DNA of 64,000 bases from Anaeromassilibacillus senegalensis (GTDB taxonomy: Bacteria > Bacillota > Clostridia > Oscillospirales > Acutalibacteraceae). The stretch lies in contig NZ_JAFBIT010000002.1 in the NCBI RefSeq assembly GCF_021531715.1, positions 558,001 through 622,000 of the forward strand. The letters are read 5' to 3'. Below the pieces are notes generated by a model, which made no database searches, was not told where the DNA came from, and saw only the letters and a list, made by a program, of their open reading frames with translations. This document shows positions 1 to 9,553 of the stretch, piece after piece. Made by a program: the position numbers and the translations under genes. Within the stretch, counting starts at the first letter, position 1. The number at the start of each line of letters is the position of its first letter.

Positions 1-409
1 AGGACGGGATGTCAACCTTCTGGCCGTTGACGGTGAAATGACCGTGAACGACGAGCTGACGCGCTTCCGCTCTGGAGGAAGCCCAGCCGCAGCGGTATAC
101 GACGTTGTCGAGGCGTGTTTCGAGGAGGACGAGGAGGTTGTCGCCGGCCTTGCCCTGCATCTTGGTGGCCATGTCATAGTAATGTCTGAACTGGCCCTCC
201 AGAACGCCGTAGTAACGTCTTGTCATCTGCTTTGCACGCAGCTGCATACCGTACTCAGAAGTCTTCTTTCTGCCCTGACCGTGCTGGCCCGGTGCATATG
301 CTCTGCGTGTGATTGCGCACTTGTCTGTGTAGCATCTCTGGCCCTTGAGGAACAGCTTCTGACCCTCGCGGCGGCAAAGCTTGCAGACAGCATCTGTATA
401 TCTTGCCAT
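1..409 (-). CDS. rpsD: 30S ribosomal protein S4 (3' end outside window)
   Basis: Primary 16S rRNA-binding protein of the small subunit. The first 136 codons are visible and the gene runs off the left edge. The N-terminus carries C9-x2-C12-x13-C26-x4-C31, the zinc-finger (C+) form of S4; the start of the S4 RNA-binding domain follows from about residue 95. It is the last visible gene of the alpha part of the superoperon, 21 bases after rpsK. Identity is certain; the C-terminus cannot be checked. Confidence 0.97.
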   Translation of the reverse strand, partial: MARYTDAVCKLCRREGQKLFLKGQRCYTDKCAITRRAYAPGQHGQGRKKTSEYGMQLRAKQMTRRYYGVLEGQFRHYYDMATKMQGKAGDNLLVLLETRLDNVVYRCGWASSRAEARQLVVHGHFTVNGQKVDIPS

Positions 410-430
410 TGTGTGTAACCTCCTAATCTT

Positions 431-844
431 TTATACGCGTCTTCTCTTCGGAGGACGGCATCCGTTGTGCGGAATCGGTGTAACGTCTTTGATCATGCTG
501 ACCTCAAGACCCGCCGCCTGCAGCGCACGGATTGCAGCTTCACGGCCTGCGCCCGGGCCCTTGACATAGACCTCGACGCTCTTCATGCCGTGCTCCATGG
601 CGATCTTCGCCGCGGTCTCCGCAGCGGTCTGCGCTGCGAACGGCGTGGACTTTCTGGAGCCGCGGAAGCCGAGCTCGCCTGCGCTCGCCCAGGAAACTGC
701 GTTGCCCTGTGTATCTGTGATGGTTACGATCGTGTTGTTGAAGGTGGACTGGATATGTGCAGCGCCGCGCTCAATATTCTTGCGCTCACGGCGTCTGCGG
801 ACTGCGGTAACTGCTGCTTTCTTTCCGCCTTTTGTTGCTGCCAT
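431..844 (-). CDS. rpsK: 30S ribosomal protein S11
   Basis: Small-subunit platform protein at the mRNA exit. The 137-residue product has the usual length, with the family core ([41 protein letters not shown]) and the basic C-terminal tail [13 protein letters not shown]. It lies 17 bases after rpsM, in the normal alpha-operon order rpsM-rpsK-rpsD. Confidence 0.99.
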   Translation of the reverse strand: MAATKGGKKAAVTAVRRRRERKNIERGAAHIQSTFNNTIVTITDTQGNAVSWASAGELGFRGSRKSTPFAAQTAAETAAKIAMEHGMKSVEVYVKGPGAGREAAIRALQAAGLEVSMIKDVTPIPHNGCRPPKRRRV

Positions 845-861
845 TTAAGAATCCCTCCCGA

Positions 862-1230
862 TTACTTCTTCTTGTTGGCCATTGTCTTTCTCGGACCCTT
901 GCGTGTTCTCGCGTTGGTCTTCGAACGCTGACCTCTAACCGGCAGACCCTTGCGGTGGCGAACGCCGCGGTAGCAGCCGATCTCAATGAGTCTCTTGATA
1001 TCGAACGCGACATCACGGCGGAGGTCGCCCTCAACTGTGCAGTGGTGGTCGATATATTCTCTTAACTTTGTTGCGTCATCCTCGGACAGATCTCTTACAC
1101 GGATGTCCGGATCAACGCCTGTTGCAGCGCAGATATCCGACGCTGTCTTGCGGCCGATGCCGAAGATGTAGGTAAGAGCAATCTCGATTCTTTTGTCTCT
1201 GGGTAAATCAATACCAGCAATACGAGCCAT
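862..1230 (-). CDS. rpsM: 30S ribosomal protein S13
   Basis: Head protein of the 30S subunit that contacts tRNA and the 50S B1 bridge. The 122 residues begin [21 protein letters not shown] and include the helix-two-turn-helix region with GIG around residues 24-26 and the conserved [22 protein letters not shown] segment (split here only by the 20-residue limit: [10 protein letters not shown], then [12 protein letters not shown]). The tail is lysine-rich. It sits between rpmJ and rpsK. Confidence 0.99.
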   Translation of the reverse strand: MARIAGIDLPRDKRIEIALTYIFGIGRKTASDICAATGVDPDIRVRDLSEDDATKLREYIDHHCTVEGDLRRDVAFDIKRLIEIGCYRGVRHRKGLPVRGQRSKTNARTRKGPRKTMANKKK

Positions 1231-1262
1231 GCTTATTGCACCTCCATGATAATTTCAGAGCC

Positions 1263-1376
1263 TCAGCCCTGGCGCTGCTTATGCTTCGGGTTCTCACAGA
1301 TAACCATGACTTTACCCTTGCGCTTGATAATCTTGCATTTTTCGCACATCTTCTTAACAGAAGGTCTGACTTTCAT
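1263..1376 (-). CDS. rpmJ: 50S ribosomal protein L36 (zinc-binding form)
   Basis: A 37-residue protein read directly from the DNA: start [20 protein letters not shown], end [10 protein letters not shown]11, C14, C27 and H32 form the zinc site of the C+ type of L36. It lies between infA and rpsM, the usual place for this very short gene. The start is preceded by an AGGAGGG ribosome-binding site. Confidence 0.98.
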   Translation of the reverse strand: MKVRPSVKKMCEKCKIIKRKGKVMVICENPKHKQRQG

Positions 1377-1393
1377 TTGTGTGCCCTCCTTAT

Positions 1394-1612
1394 TTACTTG
1401 GAACGCCAGGTGATGCGTCCCTTGGTCAGATCATACGGGCTCATTTCGACCGTGACCTTGTCGCCGGGCAGAATACGGATAAAATTCATCCGCAGCTTGC
1501 CGGAGATATGAGCCAGGATCATATGCCCGCCCGGAATCTCCACTTGGAACGTGGCGTTCGGCAGAGCTTCCTTGACGATTCCTTCTACTTCAATTACGTC
1601 CTGTTTTGACAT
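1394..1612 (-). CDS. infA: Translation initiation factor IF-1
   Basis: A 72-residue single OB-fold protein that binds the ribosomal A site with IF-2 and IF-3. Family landmarks are visible: [37 protein letters not shown] and the C-terminal [11 protein letters not shown]. It has full normal length and is placed between the KOW gene and rpmJ, as in many Firmicutes. Confidence 0.99.
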   Translation of the reverse strand: MSKQDVIEVEGIVKEALPNATFQVEIPGGHMILAHISGKLRMNFIRILPGDKVTVEMSPYDLTKGRITWRSK

Positions 1613-1639
1613 AATATCACCAATCCTTCATCGGATAAA

Positions 1640-1888
1640 TTACGTTGTGCGCTCTCTGTACTTCTGGAGAGCCGTGCGTATCTGTCGATTGGTCGAAAGG
1701 CTTTCTTCGCCGAGCACCGCGCCGGTGGGCGCTAGGTGGATCAGCTTCTTTTTCTTCGGATTCTCCAGCGTGCGGCGTCTGCCGTCCGCCATATAGGCGT
1801 ACGCGCCGTCCAGCCTGAGAATCACCTGAAAATCGCCTCTGTCGTGACCTGCGCGCGACTGCATGATCCCTCCGCGTCTGAACTCCAT
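1640..1888 (-). CDS. KOW-domain RNA-binding protein (L14e-like)
   Basis: A small basic protein of 82 residues. The N-terminal half (AGHDRGDFQVILRLDGAYAYMADGRRRTLENPKKKKLIHLAP) resembles the KOW-type beta-barrel of the ribosomal L14e/L27e-like family often found between map and infA in Clostridia. Its function is uncharacterised; association with ribosomes or rRNA is inferred from the fold and the operon. The first ATG is preceded by GAGGTGAT, which overlaps the map stop codon, supporting this start and translational coupling. Confidence 0.85.
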   Translation of the reverse strand: MEFRRGGIMQSRAGHDRGDFQVILRLDGAYAYMADGRRRTLENPKKKKLIHLAPTGAVLGEESLSTNRQIRTALQKYRERTT

Positions 1889-1897
1889 CGGATCACC

Positions 1898-2650
1898 TCA
1901 GTCCAGCGCCGTGAGAATCACGGGGCCGTCCGGCGTGATGGCGACGGTATGCTCAAAATGGGCGGACAGTTTGCCGTCCCGCGTCACCGTGGTCCAGCCG
2001 TCGCCGAGGACTTGCACCTCGCAGCCGCCGGCGTTGACCATCGGCTCAATCGCGATCGTCATGCCCGGTAACAGGCGCACACCCCTGCCGGGTGTGCCGT
2101 AATTTGGAACACTGGGGTCTTCGTGCAGCTTCGCACCTACGCCGTGGCCGACAAATTCGCGTACCACCGAGTAATTGCGAGCTTCGACATACCGCTGAAC
2201 CGTGGAACCGATATCGCCCAGACGGTTGCCGGGCCGTGCCTTGTCAATGGCAAGGAACAGGCTTTCACGCGTTGCGTCGAGCAGCTTCTGCGCTTCCATG
2301 GAGATCTCCCCGCAGGGGAAGGTCCATGCGTTGTCGCCGTGGAAGCCCTCATAGAACGCACCGACGTCGATGGAGACGATGTCGCCCTCCTTGAGGATCT
2401 GCTTTGCCGACGGTATGCCATGGATAACCACATTGTTTACCGAAATACAGGCGCTTGCCGGAAAATCGCCGTAACCGAGAAAGCTGGGCGCAGCGCCCGC
2501 CTTCTCGATCGTTTTCCGGACGATTCTGTCCAGCTCGAGCGTGGAGACGCCCGGGCGAACCGCTTCACCGGCCTTCAGCAATGCCTCCTGTGAAATCTTT
2601 CCCGCATCGCGCATGCAGCGCAGCTCGCGGGTTGTTTTCAGGTTGATCAT
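1898..2650 (-). CDS. map: Methionine aminopeptidase, type I
   Basis: Removes the initiator methionine from nascent proteins. The 250 residues show the pita-bread fold and its five metal ligands in order: Asp in VSIDVGAF, Asp in GDNAWTF, His in FVGHGVG, Glu in AIEPMV and Glu in FEHTVAI. There is no N-terminal zinc-finger extension, so it is the short type Ia form. It is 2 bases from adk, the standard adk-map pair of Gram-positive spc operons. Confidence 0.99.
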   Translation of the reverse strand: MINLKTTRELRCMRDAGKISQEALLKAGEAVRPGVSTLELDRIVRKTIEKAGAAPSFLGYGDFPASACISVNNVVIHGIPSAKQILKEGDIVSIDVGAFYEGFHGDNAWTFPCGEISMEAQKLLDATRESLFLAIDKARPGNRLGDIGSTVQRYVEARNYSVVREFVGHGVGAKLHEDPSVPNYGTPGRGVRLLPGMTIAIEPMVNAGGCEVQVLGDGWTTVTRDGKLSAHFEHTVAITPDGPVILTALD

Positions 2651-2652
2651 GC

Positions 2653-3285
2653 TTACGCCTCTAATGCTTTAAGTGTGAGGGCGGTCGTATCCGCAACCTC
2701 CTCCTGGCCTTCCACGATCTTCAGCTTACCCTGCTTCTCGTAGTAGTCCTTTAAGGGCTCGGTCTGCTCGTGGTAGACGCGCAGACGGTCCTTCACGGTA
2801 TCGGGGTGGTCATCCTTGCGCTGAACAAGGGTGCCGCCGCAGTTTGTGCAGACGCCTTCCTTCTCCGGCTTCTTGTAAAGCAGGTGGTAGGAGGAGCCGC
2901 ACTTTTCGCAGACACGGCGTCCGGACATTCTCAGGACGATCTTCTCGTCGGGCACTTCGATATCGATAACCCGATCGATGACGATGCCGGAAGCATCCAG
3001 AGCCTCGGCCTGCGGAATGGTTCTCGGGAAGCCGTCGAGGATAAAGCCGTTCTGGCAATCCTCAGCTGCCAGTCTGTCCTTGATGATGCCGATGACGACC
3101 TCATCCGGAACGAGCTGGCCGGCGTCCATATAGGTCTTCGCCTTGAGGCCCATTTCCGTGCCGCTTTTCAGCGCTTCTCTCAGAATATTGCCCGTAGAAA
3201 TCGCGGGTATACCGAGATGTTTGCAGATAACTTCTGCCTGTGTGCCTTTACCGGCACCGGGTGCACCTAAAAGAATCAGCTTCAT
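2653..3285 (-). CDS. adk: Adenylate kinase
   Basis: Interconverts ATP + AMP and 2 ADP. The P-loop GAPGAGKGT lies at residues 7-15; DGFPRT and the LID domain follow. The LID carries C-x2-C (CEKC) and C-x2-C (CTNC), the structural zinc site of the long Gram-positive enzyme. Two in-frame ATGs lie six bases apart. AGGAG is only 2 bases from the first but 8 from the second (base 3285), so the second, giving MKLILLG, is preferred; otherwise the gene starts at 3291. Confidence 0.98.
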   Translation of the reverse strand: MKLILLGAPGAGKGTQAEVICKHLGIPAISTGNILREALKSGTEMGLKAKTYMDAGQLVPDEVVIGIIKDRLAAEDCQNGFILDGFPRTIPQAEALDASGIVIDRVIDIEVPDEKIVLRMSGRRVCEKCGSSYHLLYKKPEKEGVCTNCGGTLVQRKDDHPDTVKDRLRVYHEQTEPLKDYYEKQGKLKIVEGQEEVADTTALTLKALEA

Positions 3286-3330
3286 TTTCATGACTCCTTT
3301 CGTCTCTTATGTCTCTCGTATCTCTCTTCC

Positions 3331-4638
3331 TTAATCGAGGAAGCCCTTGTAATGACGCATCATCATCTGCGACTCGATCTGCTTGACCGTCTCAAGCGCA
3401 ACACCGACCATAATGATGACCGAGGTGCCGCCCATGGAGAGGCCGTACATGCCCGTTACATTGCTGTAAACGATCGGCAGGATCGCGACGACCGCGAGGA
3501 AGATAGCGCCGATGAGTGTAACTTTGGAAAGGATCTTGCTGATGAACTCCGCTGTCGGGCGGCCCGGACGGATACCCGGGATCGTGCCGTTGTTGGAGCG
3601 GAGGTTGTTTGCCATCTCGAGCGGATTGTACTGGATCGTCATATAGAAATACGCGAAGATGACGATCAGGAACAGATACAGCACGCTGTACAGCCAGCCG
3701 GAGGAGGAGAAGGCGTCAAAGAAGCCCTTCCAGAAGCCTGTCGGCTCGTTGATGAACAGGCGGATGGTGCTCGGGATGGAAAGGATCGCGGAGGCGAAGA
3801 TGATCGGCATAACGCCGCTCATGGTGACCTTGATCGGCAGGAATGTGCTCTGGCCGCCATAGATCTTTCTGCCCACGACCTTCTTGGCATACTGCACGGG
3901 GATGCGGCGCTCGGAATCGTTCATGAAAACGATGACCCAAATGACCGCGAGGAAAACGACGATGAACAGCGGTGCAAAGACGAAGTACTTGCCGTAGCTC
4001 TCCGGGGACTGCAGCGCAGCCGAGAAGTAGTTCCAGACCTGACCCATCGTAACCGGAAGGCGGGCGACGATACCTGCGAACAGGATGATCGAAATGCCGT
4101 TGCCGACGCCCTTCTGGTTGATCTGCTCACCCATCCACATGATCAGCGCAGTACCCGCTGTGAATGCGAGAACGATAATAATCGCAGTGAAAACTGCGGA
4201 GAAGCCGTCATTATACAGGGTAACGCTGTTGTTGCGCAGGAAGAAATAATACGCAGTACCCTGAATGAGGCCGAGGGCAACCGTCACGTATCTGGTGATC
4301 GCGGCGAGCTTCTTTCTGCCCTCTTCACCCTCCTTCGCCAGTCTTTCCAGCGGCGGGATCGCCACGGTGAGGAGCTGGATGATGATGGAGGAGTTGATAT
4401 ACGGGGTGATACCCATTGCGAACAGCGTGGCGTTCGAGAACGCGCCGCCGGTCAGCATGTTGATATAGCCCAGTGCGGTTTCATTCGCGCCTTCCATCAG
4501 GCCGGAAAGTGCCGAAGCATCCAAAAACGGAACCGGCACAACGGAGCCAAAACGGAACGCGACGACGATCAAAAGCGTGAAAAGAAGTTTCTTTCTGAGA
4601 TCGGGAATTCTCCAAGCGTTTTTAAGTGTGTTAAACAA
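3331..4638 (-). CDS. secY: Protein translocase subunit SecY
   Basis: Channel-forming subunit of the Sec translocon. The 435 residues contain about ten hydrophobic segments and family signatures: FNTLKNAWRIPDLRKK at the N-terminus, TPYINSSIIIQLL in the plug/TM2b region, and RRIPVQYAKK followed by LPIKVTMSGVMPIIFA. The C-terminal loop has NNGTIPGIRPGRPT. It lies between rplO and adk as usual. Confidence 0.99.
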   Translation of the reverse strand: MFNTLKNAWRIPDLRKKLLFTLLIVVAFRFGSVVPVPFLDASALSGLMEGANETALGYINMLTGGAFSNATLFAMGITPYINSSIIIQLLTVAIPPLERLAKEGEEGRKKLAAITRYVTVALGLIQGTAYYFFLRNNSVTLYNDGFSAVFTAIIIVLAFTAGTALIMWMGEQINQKGVGNGISIILFAGIVARLPVTMGQVWNYFSAALQSPESYGKYFVFAPLFIVVFLAVIWVIVFMNDSERRIPVQYAKKVVGRKIYGGQSTFLPIKVTMSGVMPIIFASAILSIPSTIRLFINEPTGFWKGFFDAFSSSGWLYSVLYLFLIVIFAYFYMTIQYNPLEMANNLRSNNGTIPGIRPGRPTAEFISKILSKVTLIGAIFLAVVAILPIVYSNVTGMYGLSMGGTSVIIMVGVALETVKQIESQMMMRHYKGFLD

Positions 4639-4639
4639 C

Positions 4640-5080
4640 TTAAATCACCTCGGCCTTCCCGCCTGCAGCTTCAATTTTCGCCTTGGCTGCTTCGGAGAAG
4701 GCATTGGCCTTAACGGTAACCTTCTTGGTAAGAGCGCCGTTGGAAAGAACCTTTACGCCGTCACAGTTGGACTTAATGATGCCAGCCTCGACGAGCGCCG
4801 CCTGATCGACGACCGCACCGTCCTCAAAAGCATTGAGGGCGTTGAGATTGATCGCAACGATCTCCTTCGCGAAGATATTGTTGAAACCTCTCTTCGGAAT
4901 TCTTCTCTGCAGCGGCATCTGACCACCTTCAAAACCGGGGCGGAAACCGTGACCTGCTCTTGCCTTCTGGCCCTTGTGACCCTTGCCGGCTGTCTTGCCG
5001 TTGCCGGAGCCGTGACCTCTGCCGATACGCTTCGGCTCCTGCATGGCGCCGGGCGTGGCTCTGAGTTCATTGAGCTTCAT
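4640..5080 (-). CDS. rplO: 50S ribosomal protein L15
   Basis: Late-assembly large-subunit protein, 146 residues. The glycine-rich N-terminus ([21 protein letters not shown]) and [18 protein letters not shown] are diagnostic. The alanine/lysine-rich C-terminal domain ends AAGGKAEVI. Its stop is 1 base from the secY start, suggesting coupled translation. Confidence 0.99.
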   Translation of the reverse strand: MKLNELRATPGAMQEPKRIGRGHGSGNGKTAGKGHKGQKARAGHGFRPGFEGGQMPLQRRIPKRGFNNIFAKEIVAINLNALNAFEDGAVVDQAALVEAGIIKSNCDGVKVLSNGALTKKVTVKANAFSEAAKAKIEAAGGKAEVI

Positions 5081-5093
5081 TTAACACACCTCC

Positions 5094-5273
5094 TTAGCCT
5101 TTGCTGACCTCGACCAAATGAATGATCTTATTGATTTTGCCCTGCGTCTGCGCATTGTCGGGCTGTGTTGTCGTATCGCCGACCTTGTGAAGGCCGAGCG
5201 CCTCGGCGGTTGCAATCTGGGGCTTCTTGCAGCCGATAAGGCTCTTCTTTAACGTAATCTTTACGTCTGCCAT
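5094..5273 (-). CDS. rpmD: 50S ribosomal protein L30
   Basis: Read directly from the DNA as a 59-residue protein beginning MADVKITLKKSLIGCKKPQ and ending IIHLVEVSKG. This is the short bacterial L30 with its ferredoxin-like fold and the HKVGDTT segment. It is located between rpsE and rplO, the invariant spc-operon position. An AGGAGG site precedes the start. Confidence 0.97.
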   Translation of the reverse strand: MADVKITLKKSLIGCKKPQIATAEALGLHKVGDTTTQPDNAQTQGKINKIIHLVEVSKG

Positions 5274-5286
5274 CTTGCAAACCTCC

Positions 5287-5787
5287 TTACAGAATCTCTT
5301 TCACGGACTTGCCGCGGACTGCCGCGACTTCCTCTGCGGTTCTCAACTGTGCGAGACCTGCGAGCGTAGCGCGGACGACGTTGCACGGATTGTTGGAGCG
5401 CAGCGCCTTGGTACGGATATCCTTGATGCCGACACTCTCGACGACCGCACGAACCGGGCCGCCAGCGATAACGCCGGTACCGGGAGCAGCGGGCTTCAAG
5501 AGGACGCGGCCTGCGCCGAACTCGCCGATGATCTCATGCGGGATTGTGGAGCCGCGGAGCGCAACCTTCTGCAGGTTCTTCTTCGCGTCTTCGATGCCCT
5601 TGCGGATAGCGTCCGGAACTTCGCCGGACTTGCCGATGCCGAAGCCGACAATGCCGTTGCCGTCGCCGACGACGACGAGCGCTGCAAACTTGAAGATACG
5701 GCCGCCCTTAACGGTCTTGGAAACGCGGTTGATAGCAACTACGCGCTCCTTCAGATCGAGTGTGGATGCGTCAATTTTCATAGCCAA
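5287..5787 (-). CDS. rpsE: 30S ribosomal protein S5
   Basis: Small-subunit protein important for decoding accuracy, 166 residues. The double-stranded RNA-binding domain includes [20 protein letters not shown] (start) and [22 protein letters not shown]; the C-terminal domain includes [15 protein letters not shown] and GIKDIRTK. The start appears to be TTG: AGGAGG lies 9 bases before TTG but 15 bases before the next ATG (base 5781). Using the ATG would shorten the protein by two residues. Confidence 0.98.
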   Translation of the reverse strand: MAMKIDASTLDLKERVVAINRVSKTVKGGRIFKFAALVVVGDGNGIVGFGIGKSGEVPDAIRKGIEDAKKNLQKVALRGSTIPHEIIGEFGAGRVLLKPAAPGTGVIAGGPVRAVVESVGIKDIRTKALRSNNPCNVVRATLAGLAQLRTAEEVAAVRGKSVKEIL

Positions 5788-5804
5788 AACAATATTCCTC
5801 CTTC

Positions 5805-6164
5805 TTAGAAGTTGAGGCCGCCCTCACGGGCGCCGTCGGCCAGCTCTTTGACGCGGCCGTGGAAGATATAGCCGCCGCGGTCAAAAACCACATTGGTGAT
5901 ACCCTTATCTGCTGCTCTCTGGGCAATCAGCTTGCCCACTTCGCGTGCTGCTTCCTTGTTTCCGCCGTTGCCGGTGAACGCCTTCTCAACCGTGGATGCT
6001 GCGCACAGCGTGACGCCGTTTACATCATCGATGATCTGCGCGTAAATATGCATGTTGGAGCGGAAAACATCGAGGCGCGGTCTTTCCGGTGTGCCGGAGA
6101 TCTTGCCGCGGACTCTCTTGTGGCGGCGAAGTCTGGCTACGTTCTTATCTGCCTTACTAACCAT
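5805..6164 (-). CDS. rplR: 50S ribosomal protein L18
   Basis: A 5S rRNA-binding protein of 119 residues. Conserved segments include [35 protein letters not shown] and [20 protein letters not shown] near the C-terminus. It is in normal spc-operon position between rplF and rpsE. Confidence 0.99.
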   Translation of the reverse strand: MVSKADKNVARLRRHKRVRGKISGTPERPRLDVFRSNMHIYAQIIDDVNGVTLCAASTVEKAFTGNGGNKEAAREVGKLIAQRAADKGITNVVFDRGGYIFHGRVKELADGAREGGLNF

Positions 6165-6185
6165 TTCTATCTCACTCCTAACCTA

Positions 6186-6728
6186 TTATTTACCCTTACC
6201 GGTCTTGCCTTCCTTGCGGCGGATGACCTCATCGACATACTTGATGCCCTTGCCCTTATACGGCTCCGGCGGTCTCTTCTCGCGGACTTCCGCTGCGAAC
6301 TGACCAACCTTCTGCTTATCAGCACCGAGGATGATGATCTTGTTCGGAGCCGGAACTTCGATCTTGATCTCATCGGTCTCGGAAACGATGACCTGATGCG
6401 AGTAACCGAGGTTCATGACAAGGTCCTTGCCCTGCTTCTGTACACGGTAACCGACGCCGTTGACCTCGAGCTCCTTCTTGAAGCCCTCGGTGACGCCCAC
6501 GACCATGTTGTGGATCAGCGTGCGGGTGAGGCCGTGCAGAGAACGGTTTTCCTTCTCGTCGTCCGGACGTGTAACAACAATCTCAGCGCCCTCTACCGCG
6601 ATGTGCATGCTCGGCTGGAACTTCTGAGTCAGCGTACCCTTGGGTCCCTTGACCGTGACGCAGTTGCCGTCGACATTGACCTCGACGCCTGCGGGAATAT
6701 TTATCGGTTTTCTTCCAATTCTGGACAT
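6186..6728 (-). CDS. rplF: 50S ribosomal protein L6
   Basis: A 180-residue protein near the factor-binding region of the 50S subunit. It starts [17 protein letters not shown] and has the two tandem alpha/beta repeats of the family; the second includes [18 protein letters not shown]. The signature [21 protein letters not shown] closes the protein (shown here as [11 protein letters not shown] and DEVIRRKEG). It lies between rpsH and rplR. Confidence 0.99.
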   Translation of the reverse strand: MSRIGRKPINIPAGVEVNVDGNCVTVKGPKGTLTQKFQPSMHIAVEGAEIVVTRPDDEKENRSLHGLTRTLIHNMVVGVTEGFKKELEVNGVGYRVQKQGKDLVMNLGYSHQVIVSETDEIKIEVPAPNKIIILGADKQKVGQFAAEVREKRPPEPYKGKGIKYVDEVIRRKEGKTGKGK

Positions 6729-6746
6729 GTTATTGCACCTCCCTGA

Positions 6747-7145
6747 TTACCAAATGAACGCGAGAACTTCGCCGCCGATGTTCATCTTTCTTGCCTCGCG
6801 GTCCGTCATGACGCCCTTCGAGGTGGAGATGATCGCGGTGCCCAGGCCCTTCATGACCTTCGGCAGCTCTGCAGCGTTGGAATAAATGCGGAGACCCGGC
6901 TTGGAGACTCTCTTGAGGCCCTTGATTGCGGGTACGCCGCCTTCGACATACTTCAGTGTAATGGTGATGACGCCCTGTTTGCCATCCTCCGTTACCGTAA
7001 AGCCCTTGACATAGCCTTCGTCAACAAGAATCTGGCAAATAGCCTTCTTCATGTTAGAAGCGGGGATGTCAACAGTGTCATGCTTTGCAGACTGAGCATT
7101 GCGGATACGGGTGAGCAGGTCAGCGATTGTATCAGTAATCTGCAT
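6747..7145 (-). CDS. rpsH: 30S ribosomal protein S8
   Basis: Primary 16S rRNA-binding protein of 132 residues, starting [18 protein letters not shown]. The C-terminal signature [18 protein letters not shown] is present. In E. coli S8 represses the spc operon by binding an mRNA mimic near rplE; I did not find a clear equivalent here. Confidence 0.99.
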   Translation of the reverse strand: MQITDTIADLLTRIRNAQSAKHDTVDIPASNMKKAICQILVDEGYVKGFTVTEDGKQGVITITLKYVEGGVPAIKGLKRVSKPGLRIYSNAAELPKVMKGLGTAIISTSKGVMTDREARKMNIGGEVLAFIW

Positions 7146-7170
7146 GATTTATTAACCTCCTATAAAGCTT

Positions 7171-7356
7171 TTACCAGCTTGCTTTCTTGACGCCCGGAAT
7201 CTGGCCCTTATAAGCCAGCTCACGGAAGCAGATACGGCAGATGCCGAACTTGCGAAGGTAGGCATGCGGCCTGCCACAGATTTTGCATCTGTTGTATTCG
7301 CGAGTAGAGAACTTCTGCTCTCTCTTCTGCTTGAGTTTCATAGAAGTCTTGGCCAC
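7171..7356 (-). CDS. rpsN: 30S ribosomal protein S14, zinc-binding (type Z)
   Basis: A 61-residue S14 with C24-x2-C27 and C40-x2-C43, the zinc-ribbon form that serves as the standard S14 in Gram-positive bacteria. The end [12 protein letters not shown] is diagnostic. The short length distinguishes it from the about 100-residue cysteine-free form. Located between rplE and rpsH. Confidence 0.99.
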   Translation of the reverse strand: MAKTSMKLKQKREQKFSTREYNRCKICGRPHAYLRKFGICRICFRELAYKGQIPGVKKASW

Positions 7357-7368
7357 AATAATCCCTCC

Positions 7369-7908
7369 TTACTTTTCAAACGGAGCGCCCATGAGCTTCA
7401 GCAGCTCGCGGCCCTCTTCGTCCGTATTTGCCGTCGTTACGAAGCAGACGTCCATGCCGCGGACCTTGTCGATCTTATCGTACTCGATCTCGGGGAAAAT
7501 CAGCTGCTCCTTGATGCCGAGGCTGTAATTGCCTCTGCCGTCGAAGGAATTCGGGTTGATACCGCGGAAGTCGCGGACGCGCGGAAGCGCGACGTTGAAC
7601 AGACGGTCCATGAACTCCCACATCTTGTCGCCGCGCAGCGTGACCTTCACGCCGATCGGCATGCCCTCACGGAGCTTGAAGTTCGCAACGGACTTCTTCG
7701 CTCTGCAGACGATGGGCTTCTGGCCTGTGATCTTCGCGAGGTCGCCGGAGATGGAATCGATCGCCTTCGCGTTGTCCTTCGCCTCGCCGGCGCCGACATT
7801 GATCACAATTTTATCGAGCTTCGGGATCTGCATCACGCTCTTGTAGCCGAACTTCGTCATCAGAGCGGGCGCGACCTCAGCCTTGTAAAAATCATTCAGT
7901 CTTGCCAT
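7369..7908 (-). CDS. rplE: 50S ribosomal protein L5
   Basis: A 5S rRNA-binding protein that forms bridge B1b with S13. The 179 residues include [60 protein letters not shown] and [11 protein letters not shown]. Normal size and normal place between rplX and rpsN. Confidence 0.99.
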   Translation of the reverse strand: MARLNDFYKAEVAPALMTKFGYKSVMQIPKLDKIVINVGAGEAKDNAKAIDSISGDLAKITGQKPIVCRAKKSVANFKLREGMPIGVKVTLRGDKMWEFMDRLFNVALPRVRDFRGINPNSFDGRGNYSLGIKEQLIFPEIEYDKIDKVRGMDVCFVTTANTDEEGRELLKLMGAPFEK

Positions 7909-7923
7909 TTTGTCTTCCTCCCA

Positions 7924-8241
7924 TTAAAGCGACTCGCCGCATTTTTTGCAAATGCGCTCTTTGGTGCCGTCCTCATACAGCTTGTGGGCGACACGTGTGG
8001 GCTTGCCGCAGCGGGGGCAGACAACCTGAACCTTGCACGCGTAGATCGCGGACTCGGCCTTGATGATGCCGCCGGCCTCGCCCATCTTGCGGGGCTTTAC
8101 ATGCTTCGAGACAATGTTGGCATTCTCGACAATGACCTTGCCCTCGCTCGGGGAAACGGCCATGACCTTGCCCTTCTTGCCGCGGTCCTTACCGCTGAGG
8201 ATTACGACGGTGTCACCGGTTTTTACATGAACTTTACTCAT
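7924..8241 (-). CDS. rplX: 50S ribosomal protein L24 with C-terminal zinc ribbon
   Basis: Assembly-initiating large-subunit protein of 105 residues. The KOW motif is near the N-terminus (VHVKTGDTVVILSGKDRGKKG). The C-terminal segment carries CPRC and CKKC, a predicted zinc ribbon found in many Clostridial L24 proteins and absent from E. coli L24. It lies between rplN and rplE. Confidence 0.99.
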   Translation of the reverse strand: MSKVHVKTGDTVVILSGKDRGKKGKVMAVSPSEGKVIVENANIVSKHVKPRKMGEAGGIIKAESAIYACKVQVVCPRCGKPTRVAHKLYEDGTKERICKKCGESL

Positions 8242-8256
8242 TTCAGGACACCTCCA

Positions 8257-8625
8257 TTAAAGAACTTCCGGGGCGAGAGACAGGATCTTCATGTATTCCT
8301 TGTCGCGCAGCTCACGCGCAACAGGCCCGAAGATACGTGTGCCCCTGGGGTTTTTGTCGTCACGGATGATGACGGCTGCGTTTTCATCGAAACGGATGTA
8401 GGTGCCGTCTTCGCGGCGAACGCCGGTTGCGGATCTCACGATAACCGCCTTCACGACATCGCCCTTCTTAACAACTCCGCCGGGTGCTGCTTTTTTAACG
8501 GAAGCAACCACGACGTCGCCGATATTTGCATACCTCCGGCCAGTACCACCGAGAACGCGGATGCACATAAGCTCCTTCGCTCCTGTGTTGTCGGCCACTT
8601 TGAGGTAAGTCTGCTGCTGAATCAC
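8257..8625 (-). CDS. rplN: 50S ribosomal protein L14
   Basis: Intersubunit-bridge protein of 122 residues starting [20 protein letters not shown]. The L14 signature ([20 protein letters not shown], then VVKAVIVRS) and the C-terminal [20 protein letters not shown] are complete. In spc-operon order after rpsQ. Confidence 0.99.
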   Translation of the reverse strand: MIQQQTYLKVADNTGAKELMCIRVLGGTGRRYANIGDVVVASVKKAAPGGVVKKGDVVKAVIVRSATGVRREDGTYIRFDENAAVIIRDDKNPRGTRIFGPVARELRDKEYMKILSLAPEVL

Positions 8626-8653
8626 AGTAAATTCCTCCTTCTGCTAAAGCCGA

Positions 8654-8911
8654 TTATTTGGCTTTCTCGATAATCTCAACCAGGCGCCATCTCTTATCCT
8701 TAGAGAGGGGACGTGTTTCCATAATGCGCACTCTGTCGCCGATGCCGCACGTATTGTTCTCGTCGTGCGCCTTTCTCTTGACCGTACGCTTGATGATCTT
8801 GTTGTAAAGCGGATGTCTGTAACTGTCCTCAACAGCAACAACGATTGTCTTGTCCATCTTATTGCTGACGACCTTGCCGACAGTTGTCTTTCTCATGTTT
8901 CTTTCGCTCAC
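8654..8911 (-). CDS. rpsQ: 30S ribosomal protein S17
   Basis: An OB-fold primary rRNA-binding protein of 85 residues. Conserved segments are [39 protein letters not shown] and [20 protein letters not shown]. In transcription order it follows rpmC and precedes rplN. Confidence 0.99.
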   Translation of the reverse strand: MSERNMRKTTVGKVVSNKMDKTIVVAVEDSYRHPLYNKIIKRTVKRKAHDENNTCGIGDRVRIMETRPLSKDKRWRLVEIIEKAK

Positions 8912-8930
8912 TTCTTAGTCCTCCCTTCCC

Positions 8931-9134
8931 TTACGCGTTCTCTCGGTTCAGCTCATTCGCGCGGATCACTGTCTTGACACGGGCAATGTCCTTCTTGACC
9001 GCCGAGATGCGCATCGGGTTTTCGAGCTGGTTAATCGCGAGCTGGAATCTGAGGTTAAAGAGCTCGGCTTTGAGGTCATTCAGTTTTGTGTTCAGCTCTT
9101 CTGCTGTGAGCTGTCTGATTTCAGAAGCTTTCAT
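8931..9134 (-). CDS. rpmC: 50S ribosomal protein L29
   Basis: A 67-residue helical-hairpin protein by the peptide exit tunnel. [19 protein letters not shown] and [19 protein letters not shown] are typical. Its ATG overlaps the rplP stop codon by one base (TAATG), indicating translational coupling. Confidence 0.99.
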   Translation of the reverse strand: MKASEIRQLTAEELNTKLNDLKAELFNLRFQLAINQLENPMRISAVKKDIARVKTVIRANELNRENA

Positions 9135-9553
9135 TACTCTTCTCCCCCTTCTTTAGCTACAAACTTGCACTTGATCGGAAGCTTGTGGCTCGCCAGGCGA
9201 AGCGCCTCGCGCGCAGTCTCTTCCGAAACGCCGCCGAGCTCGAACATGACTCTGCCGGGCTTTACGACGGCTACCCAGTATTCGGGCGAGCCCTTACCGG
9301 AACCCATTCGGGTTTCAGCCGGCTTCTGTGTGATCGGCTTATCCGGGAAAATCTTGATCCAGACCTTACCGAAACGCTTGCAGTAACGTGTCATGGCGAC
9401 ACGGGCTGCCTCGATCTGATTGGAGGTGATCCATGCGGGCTCGAGTGCCTGGAGGCCGTAATCGCCGTACGTCACCTTGTTTCCGCGGTATGCCTTGCCG
9501 GTCATGCGGCCTCTGTGCACTCTGCGGTATTTAACTCTCTTGGGAAGTAACAT
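9134..9553 (-). CDS. rplP: 50S ribosomal protein L16
   Basis: A 139-residue large-subunit protein that helps position tRNA. It starts [19 protein letters not shown] and contains [40 protein letters not shown] and the C-terminal [13 protein letters not shown]. The frame stays open upstream, but the start at 9553 gives the family N-terminus and overlaps the rpsC stop by one base (TAATG), so the longer version is rejected. Confidence 0.99.
   Translation of the reverse strand: MLLPKRVKYRRVHRGRMTGKAYRGNKVTYGDYGLQALEPAWITSNQIEAARVAMTRYCKRFGKVWIKIFPDKPITQKPAETRMGSGKGSPEYWVAVVKPGRVMFELGGVSEETAREALRLASHKLPIKCKFVAKEGGEE

Noticed and set aside
3352-4713. Long plus-strand reading frame antisense to secY and rplO
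   Set aside because: Its sequence is the charged, His/Asp/Arg-rich shadow expected opposite a GC-rich membrane-protein gene, and it has no ribosome-binding site or family resemblance.
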